Assembly: GCF_001601825.1 (NCBI RefSeq)
Contig: NZ_LUJK01000004.1
Span: forward strand, 35,230 to 99,229
Source: Limnobacter sp. CACIAM 66H1
GTDB taxonomy: Bacteria; Pseudomonadota; Gammaproteobacteria; Burkholderiales; Burkholderiaceae_B
Reading direction: 5' to 3'
Length of the DNA stretch: 64,000 bases
Shown here one piece after another: positions 1 to 9,198 of this stretch. Under the pieces are notes generated by a model. It was not told where the DNA came from, ran no database searches, and worked only from the letters and a program-made list of their open reading frames with translations. The translations under genes and the position numbers were made by a program. Within the stretch, counting starts at the first letter, position 1, and every line of letters starts with the position of its first letter.

Positions 1-1
1 C

Positions 2-1286
2 ACACTGAAAAATGGCCTGCGTGTGGTGGTGAAGGAAGACCACCGCTCGCCCACAGTGGCGCACATGGTGTGGTACAAGGCCGGCTCGATTGACGAGTAC
101 AACGGCACCACAGGCGTGGCCCATGTGCTTGAGCACATGATGTTCAAGGAGACGAAAAACCTCAAGGTGGGTGAGTTCTCTGAAACCGTGGCGGCCTTGG
201 GCGGACGGGACAACGCCTTTACCAGCCGTGATTACACCGCTTACTTTCAGCAGCTGCAGGCCAAAGACTTGAGCAAGGTCATGGCGCTTGAGGCGGACCG
301 CATGGCCAACCTGGTGTTGAGCGAAAGCGAGTTTGAAAAAGAAATCAAGGTGGTGATGGAGGAGCGCCGTTACCGCACCGACGACCAAGCCACCGGCAAG
401 CTCTATGAGGCTTTCATGGCAACCGCCTTCCAGGCCAACCCCACACGCACGCCGGTGATTGGCTGGATGAGCGACCTTGAAGCCATGACCTACAAGGATG
501 CACGCAAATGGTATGACACCTGGTACACACCCCAGAATGCAGTACTGGTGGTGGTGGGCGATGTGCAACCCGCCGAGGTAAAAGCCATGGCTGAAAAAAA
601 CCTATGGCAAGGTAAAACCCAAGAAGCTGGAAGAGCGCAAGCCTCAAGAGGAGCCCAGGCAAGAGGGCATACGCCGTGTGCAGGTAAAGGCACCTGCTGA
701 AAACCCCTACCTGATCATGGGTTTCAAAGTGCCCAAGCTGGAGAATGTGTTGAAAGACCGTGATGCCTATTCGCTGGCAGTGCTAAGTGCAGTGCTGGAT
801 GGCTATTCTGGTGCGCGTTTGAATCGCGAGTTGGTGCAAAACCAGAAAGTGGCCTTGCAGGCCGGAGCCAGCTATGACATGACAGGCCGTGGCCCGTCGC
901 TGTTTTATTTGGACGGCGCACCTGCCCCAGGCCAGACCGTGGAGGCCTTGGAAAAAGCTTTGTTGGCCCAAGTGAAAAAGGTGGCTGATGAGGGCGTGAG
1001 TGAGGCTGAACTGGCCCGCGTGAAAGCGCAGCTGATTGCCAGCCAGGTGTACAAGCGGGATTCCGTGTATGGGCAGGCTGTTGAAATTGGCCAGAATGTG
1101 ACCATCGGTTTTGAGGTGGGCGATATTGACCGGATGATTGAACAAATCAAAACCGTGACAGCTCAGGAAGTTCAGTATGCCGCGCAGAAATTCTTTGATC
1201 AGGACCAGTTGACAGTGGGCACCTTGTTCCCGCTGCCCATTGACCCCAACAAGAAAGATGCGCCACCCAAGGGTTTGACTCATTAA
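2..1286 (+). pseudogene. M16 family zinc metallopeptidase, 5'-truncated by window edge and frameshifted
   Basis: The reading frame is open at the left edge, so the true start and any signal peptide lie outside. The HxxEH zinc motif of M16 (pitrilysin/PqqL-like) peptidases is at nt 122-136 (HVLEH), with the distal acidic ligand region near nt 350-370. The frame breaks at a run of seven A (594-600): removing one A joins the first part to the frame that ends at 1286 through a lysine/glutamate-rich linker. The second half carries the usual non-catalytic M16 domain. A second M16 gene without the zinc motif follows after 45 bp, the common catalytic plus structural pair of periplasmic M16 proteases. 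Sequencing error, true pseudogene or slippage cannot be told apart here. Confidence 0.85.
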
Positions 1287-1331
1287 GTAACTGAGTGAGC
1301 AACTGAGTAAGCAATTGAGCACCAACAAGTC

Positions 1332-2699
1332 ATGCAGGGATTTACAACCATGTTGAGTAGCAAGAACAAAGTATTCATTCGCGGCTTGTTTGCCGCTGGG
1401 GCCACCGCAGCTGCCGTGTTTGCAGCGCCTGCCAATGCCGCATTGCCGATTGAAAGCTGGACGGCGGCCAGCGGTGCGAAAGTGATGTTTATGCGCGCGG
1501 AAGCGTTGCCCATGCTGGATGTACGTGTGGACTTCCCGGCAGGTAGCCGTGCTGACCCCAAGGGCAAAGAGGGCTTGGCGAGCGCCACCGGCGACATGAT
1601 TGGTCGGGGTGCAGAAGGCCTTTCCGAGAATGACATTGCCGATGGTTTTGCCGACACGGGCGCGCAGTTCTCTGGTGGGGCCAGCAGCGATTCCGCCGGG
1701 GTGCAATTGCGTACATTGACTTCCGAGCCCGAGTTTTCAAAAGCAATTTCCCTGATGAAAACCGTGCTTCAAAAGCCGGTTTTCAACGCCGACATTCTGG
1801 CGCGTGAAACAGCACGCAGTGTGGCTGGCCTGAAAGAGGCATTGACCAAGCCCGACACCTTGGCCGACCGTGCGTTTGCCACGGCGCTTTACCCGAATCA
1901 CCCATACGGCACGCACACCACCGAAGCAAGCTTGAACGCCATTACCGTGGCTGATGTAGAGCAGTTTTACAAAACCCGCTACCTGGGTAACAAGGCGGTG
2001 GTCTCGCTCGTGGGCAACATTACCCGTGCACAGGCCGAGCAGCTGGCCAATGAACTCACCGCTGGTTTGCCAAAAGGTGAGCTACAAGGCAACCCCTTGG
2101 GAGGTGCCGACTATCAAGAATTGCAGGCGGCCATGAAAGGGCAAACCATTCAGATTGACCACCCTGCTGCGCAAAGCCATATTTTGATGGGCCTGCCTGC
2201 CATGCGCCGTGGCGCGCCGGATTATTTTGATTTGCTGGTGGCCAATCACATTCTGGGGGGCGGTGGTTTTGTGTCGCGCCTCATGGACGAAATTCGCGAG
2301 AAACGCGGCTTGGCCTACAGCACCTATTCTTACTTCATGCCGGCAGGCGATGCTGGCCCATTCCAGGCCGGCGTGCAGACCAAAAAAGAGTCGACTGCTG
2401 AGGCAGTACAAATCATGCGAAGAACCATTCTTGATTTTATCGAGAAGGGCCCCACACAAGCCGAACTGAACGCAGCCAAACAAAACCTGATTGGCGGCTT
2501 TCCCCTGCGGATCGACAGCAATGGCAAGTTGCTGGGCAATATCTCCATGATGGGCCTGCATGGCCTGCCACTGAACTACCTTGACAACTGGACTGCCGAG
2601 ATTGAGAAGGTGACCGTTCAAAGCGCGCGGGAGGCCTTTGCCCGGCACGTGAAAGCGGACAAGCTGGTGACTGTGGTGGTGGGTGGAAAGGTTGAGTGA
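1332..2699 (+). CDS. M16 family peptidase, non-catalytic partner subunit
   Basis: A 455-residue M16-fold protein with a hydrophobic N-terminal signal sequence ending near ANAA (about residues 30-36), so it should act in the periplasm. It lacks HxxEH, but keeps the C-terminal M16 signature with Arg and Tyr (REKRGLAYS) that supplies substrate contacts to a catalytic partner. The natural partner is the HxxEH-containing gene just upstream, giving a heterodimeric zinc protease. The start may be the first ATG at 1332 or the one six codons in (1350), which gives a more typical signal peptide. Substrate unknown. Confidence 0.85.
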   Translation: MQGFTTMLSSKNKVFIRGLFAAGATAAAVFAAPANAALPIESWTAASGAKVMFMRAEALPMLDVRVDFPAGSRADPKGKEGLASATGDMIGRGAEGLSENDIADGFADTGAQFSGGASSDSAGVQLRTLTSEPEFSKAISLMKTVLQKPVFNADILARETARSVAGLKEALTKPDTLADRAFATALYPNHPYGTHTTEASLNAITVADVEQFYKTRYLGNKAVVSLVGNITRAQAEQLANELTAGLPKGELQGNPLGGADYQELQAAMKGQTIQIDHPAAQSHILMGLPAMRRGAPDYFDLLVANHILGGGGFVSRLMDEIREKRGLAYSTYSYFMPAGDAGPFQAGVQTKKESTAEAVQIMRRTILDFIEKGPTQAELNAAKQNLIGGFPLRIDSNGKLLGNISMMGLHGLPLNYLDNWTAEIEKVTVQSAREAFARHVKADKLVTVVVGGKVE

Positions 2700-2729
2700 G
2701 AAGCTGAATGAGAAGGCTGGGCAAGCACG

Positions 2730-3335
2730 TTGAATAAGCTAAGAATAATCGGCGGGGTTTGGCGCCGACACATGCTGCCGATTGCGCCGGTCGAGGGTCT
2801 GAGGCCAACGCCGGATCGGGTGCGCGAGACTGTATTCAACTGGCTGGGACAAGACTGCACCGGCATGCAAGTGCTCGATTTGTACGCAGGCACAGGTGCT
2901 TTGGGTTTTGAGGCGGCCTCGCGTGGGGCAAGCGAGGTGCTGCTGGTAGAGCAAAACCGCCAGGTGGTTGCCCAGTTGCAGCAGAACAAAGCTTACCTGT
3001 TGTCGAAATGGCCTGCCGCAGAGGGCAATGCCCCGTCCGTCCAGGTTGACGCCAATGATGCACTCGCATGCCTGAAACGCTTGGCCGGTGGGGGTAAGCA
3101 ATTCGACTTGGTGGCGCTTGACCCCCCCTTTCGAAGTGATTTGATGCAGTCCACCCTGCCGCTGATCAAAGCAGTGTTAAAGCCACAGGGCTTGGTGTAC
3201 GCCGAATGGCATGAAAACCTGTTTGCCAATGAGGAAGCACTGTGCAAGGCGTTGAATGTTCAAGAAATTGATGCTTTGCGTCATTTAAAAGCAGGCCAAG
3301 TGCATGCGCATTTGTTCGCCCTGCCTGCTGTGTGA
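2730..3335 (+). CDS. rsmD: 16S rRNA (guanine966-N2)-methyltransferase RsmD
   Basis: A 201-residue protein of the RsmD family, which methylates G966 of 16S rRNA in the assembled 30S subunit using S-adenosylmethionine. The SAM-binding motif I (DLYAGTGALGFE) is at residues 50-61 and the catalytic DPPF motif at 131-134. It starts at TTG; no ATG lies at a suitable place, and the N-terminus (RIIGG) matches the family. It sits between the M16 peptidase pair and coaD, a neighbourhood seen in many betaproteobacteria. Confidence 0.9.
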   Translation: MNKLRIIGGVWRRHMLPIAPVEGLRPTPDRVRETVFNWLGQDCTGMQVLDLYAGTGALGFEAASRGASEVLLVEQNRQVVAQLQQNKAYLLSKWPAAEGNAPSVQVDANDALACLKRLAGGGKQFDLVALDPPFRSDLMQSTLPLIKAVLKPQGLVYAEWHENLFANEEALCKALNVQEIDALRHLKAGQVHAHLFALPAV

Positions 3336-3394
3336 TACAAAGCGGGGATAGAGCAGTATCACGCGAATAAAACCCTTTGATATGGAGATCAGCG

Positions 3395-3898
3395 ATGCGC
3401 ATTGCTGTATATCCCGGAACATTTGATCCACTGACCCGCGGCCATGAAGATTTGGTGCGTCGCGGCGCGAAAATATTCGACAAACTGGTGGTTGGTGTGG
3501 CCGATAGCCCCAACAAAAAACCTTTCTTCACCATGGATGAGCGCGTTCAAATTGCGCGCGAAGTACTGAGCCACTACCCCAATGTAGAGGTGAAAGGTTT
3601 CAAGGGTTTGCTCAAGGACTTTGTTCGCTCCAACAATGCCAATGTGATTATTCGTGGCTTGCGTGCGGTGAGCGATTTTGAGTACGAGTTTCAAATGGCG
3701 GGTATGAACCGGTATTTGCTGCCCGATGTGGAAACCATGTTCCTGACCCCTTCAGACCAGTACCAGTTTATTTCCGGCACCATTGTGCGTGAAATCGCCT
3801 CCCTGGGTGGCGATGTCAGCAAGTTTGTGTTTCCGTCGGTTGAACATTGGCTGAACCAGAAGCTGGGCCTGACCCCTCCGCAGGTGATCAACAAGTAA
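3395..3898 (+). CDS. coaD: Phosphopantetheine adenylyltransferase CoaD
   Basis: A 167-residue nucleotidyltransferase for the penultimate step of coenzyme A synthesis: ATP plus 4'-phosphopantetheine to dephospho-CoA. The (T/H)xGH signature is TRGH at residues 14-17, RGLR is at 88-91 and the second nucleotide motif ISGTIVRE at 126-133. The ATG at 3395 is chosen because the family begins directly with the [11 protein letters not shown] strand and a GGAG ribosome binding site stands at 3384-3387; an upstream TTG in frame would add six unrelated residues. The ferredoxin gene follows after 9 bp. Confidence 0.94.
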   Translation: MRIAVYPGTFDPLTRGHEDLVRRGAKIFDKLVVGVADSPNKKPFFTMDERVQIAREVLSHYPNVEVKGFKGLLKDFVRSNNANVIIRGLRAVSDFEYEFQMAGMNRYLLPDVETMFLTPSDQYQFISGTIVREIASLGGDVSKFVFPSVEHWLNQKLGLTPPQVINK

Positions 3899-4186
<288 letters not shown>

Positions 4187-4256
4187 TGGCTGTTGACAGA
4201 AGCAACCCTTCTTGTCTGATTAGAGAATCTTCCCTGGATTGTTGAAAAGCCGTTTC

Positions 4257-4262
4257 TATAAT
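4257..4262 (+). promoter_or_regulatory. Putative sigma-70 -10 element (TATAAT)
   Basis: A perfect TATAAT lies in the 182-bp gap before the zinc-ribbon gene, about 107 bp ahead of its ATG at 4369. No convincing -35 box stands at 17 bp (CTGGAT at 4234-4239). A TTGACA is present further upstream at 4193-4198 with only a poor partner. Confidence 0.35.
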
Positions 4263-4368
4263 CATTCTTTGTAGAACTGGGCTTTGTACGAAATTTGTCG
4301 TACATTTTTTACTTTTTAGAGCCTGACGCTTGGTTTATCAGTGTTCATAAATAGATCTGGAAATTGTC

Positions 4369-4986
4369 ATGAAACTGTTCATTGATGGCGAAAAAAGCCG
4401 TGCGATTTGTAGTCATTGAAAGGACATGGTTCCAGTCACTTTTATGCGCCGAGATGTGCCATTTAGTGATGGGAAAGGTGCGGCACAAGATATTTTGGTA
4501 GGTGTGTGTGATGTGTGTGACCAGGTGGTGTCAATACCGGCACAGTCCACTCCAGCTATTTCTGAATCGCGGAAAAAGGCACTGAAATCGATTGAAGTCC
4601 GATTGCCCGCTATCTATTTGGACGTGCTTGACCTCGCGGCCTTCACGCTCGAGCCTGAGTCTTCTCCAGATTTTCGAAAAGATCTGATTTGTTATTACAT
4701 TCATGATTTGGCCCAAGATCCAAATCGGATACAACGGCTGTTCAATGCGCACAAGCTTTCAGTTGTCAATTTTTCTTCCAAGAACATAAAAATTCCGAGC
4801 AAGCGATTGTCGATGAAAGTATCTGAAAAATTGAAGACGGAACTCCGAAGTCTGGAAGATGAGACCGAGCTCAGTACTACTGAGCTCTTGAAGTCCGTGG
4901 TGTGCGACATTCAACGTGAAGTTTTGGAGAAGCCTAGATCAAGTAAAATCAAAACTTTGCAGTTTCTGGCATCCGTTGCTCTTTAG
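4369..4986 (+). CDS. Zinc-ribbon protein of unknown function with in-frame TGA at the second CxxC cysteine
   Basis: I do not recognise a characterised family. From ATG 4369 the frame encodes 205 codons with a TGA at codon 17 (4417-4419). The stop falls where a zinc ribbon should have its second cysteine: residues 14-17 read C-S-H-stop, and the partner knuckle CDVC is at residues 47-50. After the stop the same frame is open to 4986, and the next ATG (4426) has AGGA almost touching it, so efficient restart there looks unlikely. The rest is a helical domain without clear motifs. Either a nonsense mutation, a base error or UGA recoding explains this. The 3' end overlaps the convergent neighbour by 4 bp. 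Confidence 0.6.
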
Positions 4987-6212
4987 GGAGTTGCTGCGAG
5001 GATTGGACACAACACCAAACTCGAATTCTCCAACGGCTTTTCGTCAAGTACCCTAAACCAGCCTTCTTGCCAGGCCCAGTAAGGCTTGTCTTCCCGTATG
5101 GCAGCTTCATCCGCATTGCAGTTCAATTCACGAACTTGCGCTTCAGCAGGAATACCTTCGCTGCCCTTTATGGTTTCGGGTTGTAATTCAAGCAAACCTT
5201 CTGATGCCATGTAGTTCATGTTGAAGGTCCAGGCCTGGGCATCCTCGTGGGTGTAGGTCCATTCGGCTTTGTTCAGGGTCCAGTTTTGCGCGGGCAGGCC
5301 ACCCTCAAATTGTTGGGCAGAAAATGCGGCCTGGTGTGTTTCAGGCAAATCGTCTCGACGCACATAGGTACGAAGGTTTTCACCATGCAATTTGATAAAA
5401 GGCGCACCTTCTCCGTTGTTGGCTTGCGCTAGCCGCAACACCAGCAGGTCTTGCTCGGCAGTGCCGGTCCACGGGAAACCATTCCATTGACCGTCAATAT
5501 CGATTTTCAATTGTTTGAGTGAAATTTCGCGCATGGGGCCCGCTTCAGTTTGCGCATTCATGGCGATGTACAGCTGATTGTTCTCTTGTGGGGTGTTGAT
5601 ACTCACGCGCCAACCCAGATTGAACTGATTGTCTGGAGTGCTGTTGCCCACTTTAAACTTGAACTGCTCCAGTTTGCCGCTCAGTTCTTGCTGGGCTTCG
5701 GGGTTATTCACCATGAACTGGGCCTGTTCAAGTTCCAGTGAATTCAAAGCAAGTTCGGGCGTAAAAAAACCGGGGTTGGCCACTTGCGTGCTTTGCCAGG
5801 CCCGAGCAGCCAGCGCCACTGGCAGCACAGGTGTACAACTCAAGCTGGGTTGGCTGCAGTCGGAATCTTTCTCGGCCCGAGCCGCCAGGCCTTTGATGGT
5901 CAGTGACTCCACTTGAATTCGGCCCAGCTTGATCGACTCCATGGCGTTCATGCCCAGTCGGATCAAACCCACTTGCAGGTTCTCCTTGCGGGTGGGGTCA
6001 TCCACTTCTATTTCAGAAATGATCAATTGCGGTTTCAAGGAAAGCGCTAGCACCACGCGTTTTACATCAATACGCTGGTCAGCGTACTGATTGCGAACGC
6101 TGTTGAGTTTGGGTTCCCAGAGGAAGCGTGGAACAACCACACCGTGAGCCAGTACGGCTCCAACAAGCAGGATGACAAGCGCGAGAATGGACCACTTCAG
6201 GGCTTTGGACAT
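4983..6212 (-). CDS. Membrane-anchored AsmA-like protein of unknown function
   Basis: A 409-residue protein with one N-terminal transmembrane segment (about residues 6-25) and a long, beta-rich periplasmic part; the early section (residues 45-110, with SEIEV, SIKLGRI and LTIKGL-type strands) resembles the repeated beta strands of AsmA/TamB-type proteins that work at the envelope. There are cysteines at about 118, 125, 367 and 402, possibly disulfide bonded. No catalytic motif is visible. It is transcribed alone, convergent with the zinc-ribbon gene and downstream of ychF, separated from the latter by a terminator. The family assignment is tentative. Confidence 0.6.
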   Translation of the reverse strand: MSKALKWSILALVILLVGAVLAHGVVVPRFLWEPKLNSVRNQYADQRIDVKRVVLALSLKPQLIISEIEVDDPTRKENLQVGLIRLGMNAMESIKLGRIQVESLTIKGLAARAEKDSDCSQPSLSCTPVLPVALAARAWQSTQVANPGFFTPELALNSLELEQAQFMVNNPEAQQELSGKLEQFKFKVGNSTPDNQFNLGWRVSINTPQENNQLYIAMNAQTEAGPMREISLKQLKIDIDGQWNGFPWTGTAEQDLLVLRLAQANNGEGAPFIKLHGENLRTYVRRDDLPETHQAAFSAQQFEGGLPAQNWTLNKAEWTYTHEDAQAWTFNMNYMASEGLLELQPETIKGSEGIPAEAQVRELNCNADEAAIREDKPYWAWQEGWFRVLDEKPLENSSLVLCPILAATP

Positions 6213-6266
6213 GGTGGGGTACTGCGAGTGAATACTTGCATTACCGTAGCACAGAAATGTGCAGGT

Positions 6267-6291
6267 AAAAAAACAAGGCCCCGAAGGGCCT
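6267..6291 (-). terminator. Rho-independent terminator after ychF
   Basis: On the minus strand a 6-bp GC stem (6276-6281 with 6286-6291, tetraloop TTCG-like) is followed by seven T (6267-6273). It lies 17 bp past the ychF stop codon. Confidence 0.85.
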
Positions 6292-6307
6292 GGTCTTATT
6301 GGTTCAT

Positions 6308-7399
6308 TTACACATTGAACAGGAAGTTGAGTACGTCGCCGTCCTTCACCACATATTCTTTGCCTTCCGCTCGCATTTTGCCAGCTTCCTTGGCACCGTT
6401 TTCACCTTTGAACTGAATGTAGTCATCGAATGCAATGGTTTGGGCGCGAATAAAGCCACGTTCAAAATCGGTGTGAATGACGCCGGCGGCTTTGGGGGCC
6501 GTGTCGCCAATTTTGATGGTCCAGGCGCGTACTTCCTTGACACCCGCTGTGAAGTACGTTTGCAGACCCAGCAGTTTGAAACCCGCGCGAATGACGCGGT
6601 TCAGGCCAGGTTCAGTCATGCCCATGTCAGACAGAAATTCCATTTTATCGGCGTCGTCCAGATCGGCAATTTCCGCTTCAATGGCGGCGCACACCGCAAC
6701 CACGGGTGCATTCTGCTTGGCGGCATATTCCTGCAAGCGCTCAAGGTACGGGTTGTTCTCGAAGCCGTCTTCTGCAACGTTGGCCACGTACATGGCGGGC
6801 TTGGCCGTGATCAAGCCGAAGCTTTTAATGGCGAACAGTTCCTCAGCGTCCAGGCCCAAGGCGCGCACAGGTTTGGCTTCGTTCAACTGGGCTTCACAGC
6901 GCTGCAGAATGGCCAGAATTTTTGCGGCGTCTTTGTCGTTTGCGCGAGCCTGTTTGGCATAACGGTGTACCGCTTTTTCCACCGTGCCCATGTCAGCCAA
7001 ACACAATTCAGTTTCAATGGTTTCAATGTCGGAGAGCGGATCTACACGACCATTCACGTGAATCACATTGTCGTCTTCAAAACAACGCACCACGTTGACG
7101 ATTGCGTCGGTTTCTCGAATGTGAGCCAAAAACTGATTGCCCAAGCCTTCGCCCTTTGATGCGCCCGCCACCAGGCCAGCGATGTCTACAAATTCAACAG
7201 TGGCTGGCACAATGCGCTCGGGTTTCACAATGTCGGCAAGCTGTTGCAAGCGTGCGTCGGGCACTTCAACCATGCCCACGTTCGGTTCGATTGTGCAGAA
7301 GGGATAGTTTTCTGCCGCAATGCCCGCTTTGGTCAGCGCGTTGAACAGGGTGGATTTACCGACGTTGGGAAGGCCAACGATGCCGCATTTGAGAGTCAT
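6308..7399 (-). CDS. ychF: Redox-regulated ATPase YchF (Obg-family P-loop protein)
   Basis: A 363-residue protein with the G1/Walker A motif GLPNVGKS at residues 9-16, the Obg-type G domain with a helical insertion, and the C-terminal TGS-like domain ending in the hydrophobic FLFNV. YchF prefers ATP to GTP, binds ribosomes and takes part in translation and oxidative stress control. It sits downstream of pth, the near-universal pth-ychF arrangement, but here a patatin-like gene lies between them. The gene ends at its own terminator. Confidence 0.95.
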   Translation of the reverse strand: MTLKCGIVGLPNVGKSTLFNALTKAGIAAENYPFCTIEPNVGMVEVPDARLQQLADIVKPERIVPATVEFVDIAGLVAGASKGEGLGNQFLAHIRETDAIVNVVRCFEDDNVIHVNGRVDPLSDIETIETELCLADMGTVEKAVHRYAKQARANDKDAAKILAILQRCEAQLNEAKPVRALGLDAEELFAIKSFGLITAKPAMYVANVAEDGFENNPYLERLQEYAAKQNAPVVAVCAAIEAEIADLDDADKMEFLSDMGMTEPGLNRVIRAGFKLLGLQTYFTAGVKEVRAWTIKIGDTAPKAAGVIHTDFERGFIRAQTIAFDDYIQFKGENGAKEAGKMRAEGKEYVVKDGDVLNFLFNV

Positions 7400-7445
7400 G
7401 AGAATTCGCTAAGTGCTTAATTGAATGGGGTGAATTGTACCGCGC

Positions 7446-8564
7446 CTAGCGATTCACGTTGGCAAGCCAGGTTGAAAAGTCTTCTGCCATGCGTTCGCTT
7501 TCGCGAATTGCCGCCTGCCACAGTGGTATACGAATGCGGTGGTCAAATTTGTAGCGCTTGAAGTCACTTCGATCCGGAATTTTCTTGGCTGGCAGGCGCT
7601 TCACGAATTCAGGTGAGGGACACACCAGAATGACATTGCTCATCCACTCGGGTTTGGCTTTGCGTACTTTTAAAAACTTGTCCAGCCAACCCGGTGTAAC
7701 TGTGGGCGCAAAGTGCGGGTATAGCACCAGACCGTCGAGTCGATGATAGGGTAGGGCCAGGTGATAATCGGTCAAGCCACCGTCCCAGAACGGGCCCTCG
7801 TGGTATTTCACTTCCGGGTGGTTTTCACGGAGGGCCAGTGCAATTTTATGAACCGGGTTCAGCACAAACGGAATACTGCCGCTGGCCAACAAGGCGTCGT
7901 GAATGTTCAATGCATCCAGATCTTCGATTCTGGTGGGAATGCGATCAAAGGGCTGCTTGAGCCAATCGGTGTGGGCTCCCGGGCTTTGAAACACCCATCG
8001 CTCGAAATAGCTGGAAAGGCGATTGCGGTTAACGCTGTTGGCCAATACTGCGCTGGCAAAGCCTCGCTTGCGGGCGCGCTGCTGCTGCGCGTGGTGCAGC
8101 GGTGTGAGCCCTTTGTTGACCCACACCAGCAATTCTTTGCCAGTCGGCTTTACCATGTGCTGCGCTTCCTCGGCCACCACGGCCTGCACCATGGCCTGGC
8201 ACACTCGACTGATCTCGAATCGGTCCACCCCCTTGGTGTAATTTTGTGCCTCGACATAGTGCTGCGCCAACCGTTTGAGTGTGGCTGCCGGGTTGCTGCT
8301 GGCGGCGGCTGCCATGCGCCATGCACCGATGGAGGCACCAATCAATTGCAAGGGTTTTACACCATTGGCGGCACGGGTTTCGAGGTGGGACGCGCTCAAC
8401 CACTCGTTGAACAAATACTGATCCAGCCCTTGCAAAATCAAACCTTTCGGACCCCCAGCAGCAGCGGGGATGGCGCAAATGTCTTCCGGCTTTAGGCCCT
8501 TGTTGGCAATGTGCGCTTTGGCGCGATCGCCCAAAATAATCTGTATGCTGCTTCTCATGCGCAC
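7446..8564 (-). CDS. Patatin-like phospholipase family protein
   Basis: A 372-residue protein with all three patatin landmarks: the oxyanion-hole glycines GGPKG at residues 37-41, the nucleophile elbow GASIG at 76-80 (Ser78), and the catalytic aspartate in DGG at 261-263. Patatin-like enzymes hydrolyse acyl ester bonds of membrane lipids with a Ser-Asp dyad. There is no signal peptide or membrane segment, so it is probably cytosolic. Its start overlaps the pth stop by 10 bp, which points to coupled translation; why a lipase sits inside the pth-ychF pair is unknown. Confidence 0.8.
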   Translation of the reverse strand: MRMRSSIQIILGDRAKAHIANKGLKPEDICAIPAAAGGPKGLILQGLDQYLFNEWLSASHLETRAANGVKPLQLIGASIGAWRMAAAASSNPAATLKRLAQHYVEAQNYTKGVDRFEISRVCQAMVQAVVAEEAQHMVKPTGKELLVWVNKGLTPLHHAQQQRARKRGFASAVLANSVNRNRLSSYFERWVFQSPGAHTDWLKQPFDRIPTRIEDLDALNIHDALLASGSIPFVLNPVHKIALALRENHPEVKYHEGPFWDGGLTDYHLALPYHRLDGLVLYPHFAPTVTPGWLDKFLKVRKAKPEWMSNVILVCPSPEFVKRLPAKKIPDRSDFKRYKFDHRIRIPLWQAAIRESERMAEDFSTWLANVNR

Positions 8565-9154
8565 TCCGTGTGAATGTGCGTGGTGGCCTGGCCAATTTGG
8601 CCCTTCAATATTAACTCGGTGTGTTTCAGCAGCACATCAATTGATTTGTCGATCACCTGCTGTTGATCGTTGCTGGGGCGATGCAATACAAAGTCGGCTA
8701 CGCCTTGTTGAAGGTTGAGGCTACGTGGGTGGCCAATGCCAATGCGTGCGCGCCAGAATTCGTTGCTGCCCATGTGGGCATGAATGTCTTTCAAACCATT
8801 GTGACCCGCGTGGCCGCCGCCTTTCTTCATTTTGATTTGTCCCGGCAGCAGGTCCAGCTCATCGTGTGCGACCAGAATTTCCTCAGGCTTGATTTTGAAG
8901 AACTTGGCCAGAGCACCAACGGCCTGCCCGGAGCGGTTCATGAACGTGGTGGGAAACAGCAACCACACGTCTTCACCTGCAAATTTAATGCGCGCCATGT
9001 CGCCGAAAAACCGCTTGTCGCTTTGTAAAAATACATTGTGCTTGCGCGCAAGCGCCTCCAGATACCACACGCCTGCGTTGTGGCGAGTGTCGGCATACTG
9101 TGGGCCGGGGTTACCCAAGCCGACAATCAATTTGATGGGGGTGTTGCTGGACAT
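8555..9154 (-). CDS. pth: Peptidyl-tRNA hydrolase
   Basis: A 199-residue Pth1 enzyme, which cleaves the ester bond of peptidyl-tRNAs dropped from ribosomes. Active-site residues are visible: Asn15, His25 (RHNAG), Asn73 in FMNRSG, Asp98 in AHDELD, and the GGGHAGHNG loop. Normally pth follows rplY; here leuA, the Lrp regulator and an exoD-like gene lie between pth and rplY. An inverted repeat just upstream (9160-9190) separates it from leuA. Confidence 0.95.
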   Translation of the reverse strand: MSSNTPIKLIVGLGNPGPQYADTRHNAGVWYLEALARKHNVFLQSDKRFFGDMARIKFAGEDVWLLFPTTFMNRSGQAVGALAKFFKIKPEEILVAHDELDLLPGQIKMKKGGGHAGHNGLKDIHAHMGSNEFWRARIGIGHPRSLNLQQGVADFVLHRPSNDQQQVIDKSIDVLLKHTELILKGQIGQATTHIHTECA

Positions 9155-9159
9155 GAAGA

Positions 9160-9190
9160 AATACAGCCCTTTGATTCACAAGGCTGTATT
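9160..9190 (-). terminator. Inverted repeat between leuA and pth, possible terminator
   Basis: Nine-base perfect arms (AATACAGCC at 9160-9168, GGCTGTATT at 9182-9190) around a 13-nt loop. On the minus strand it is followed by TTC-rich sequence, not a full T run, and it ends 5 bp before the pth start codon, so it may end leuA transcripts only in part. Confidence 0.5.
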
Positions 9191-9198
9191 TTCACTGA

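Noticed and set aside
783..1706. 307-codon minus-strand open frame
   Set aside because: It covers the M16 peptidase genes on the opposite strand, has no family-like sequence and no ribosome binding site; it is a codon-bias shadow.
6299..7159. 286-codon plus-strand open frame inside ychF
   Set aside because: Antisense to intact ychF with no recognisable protein features.
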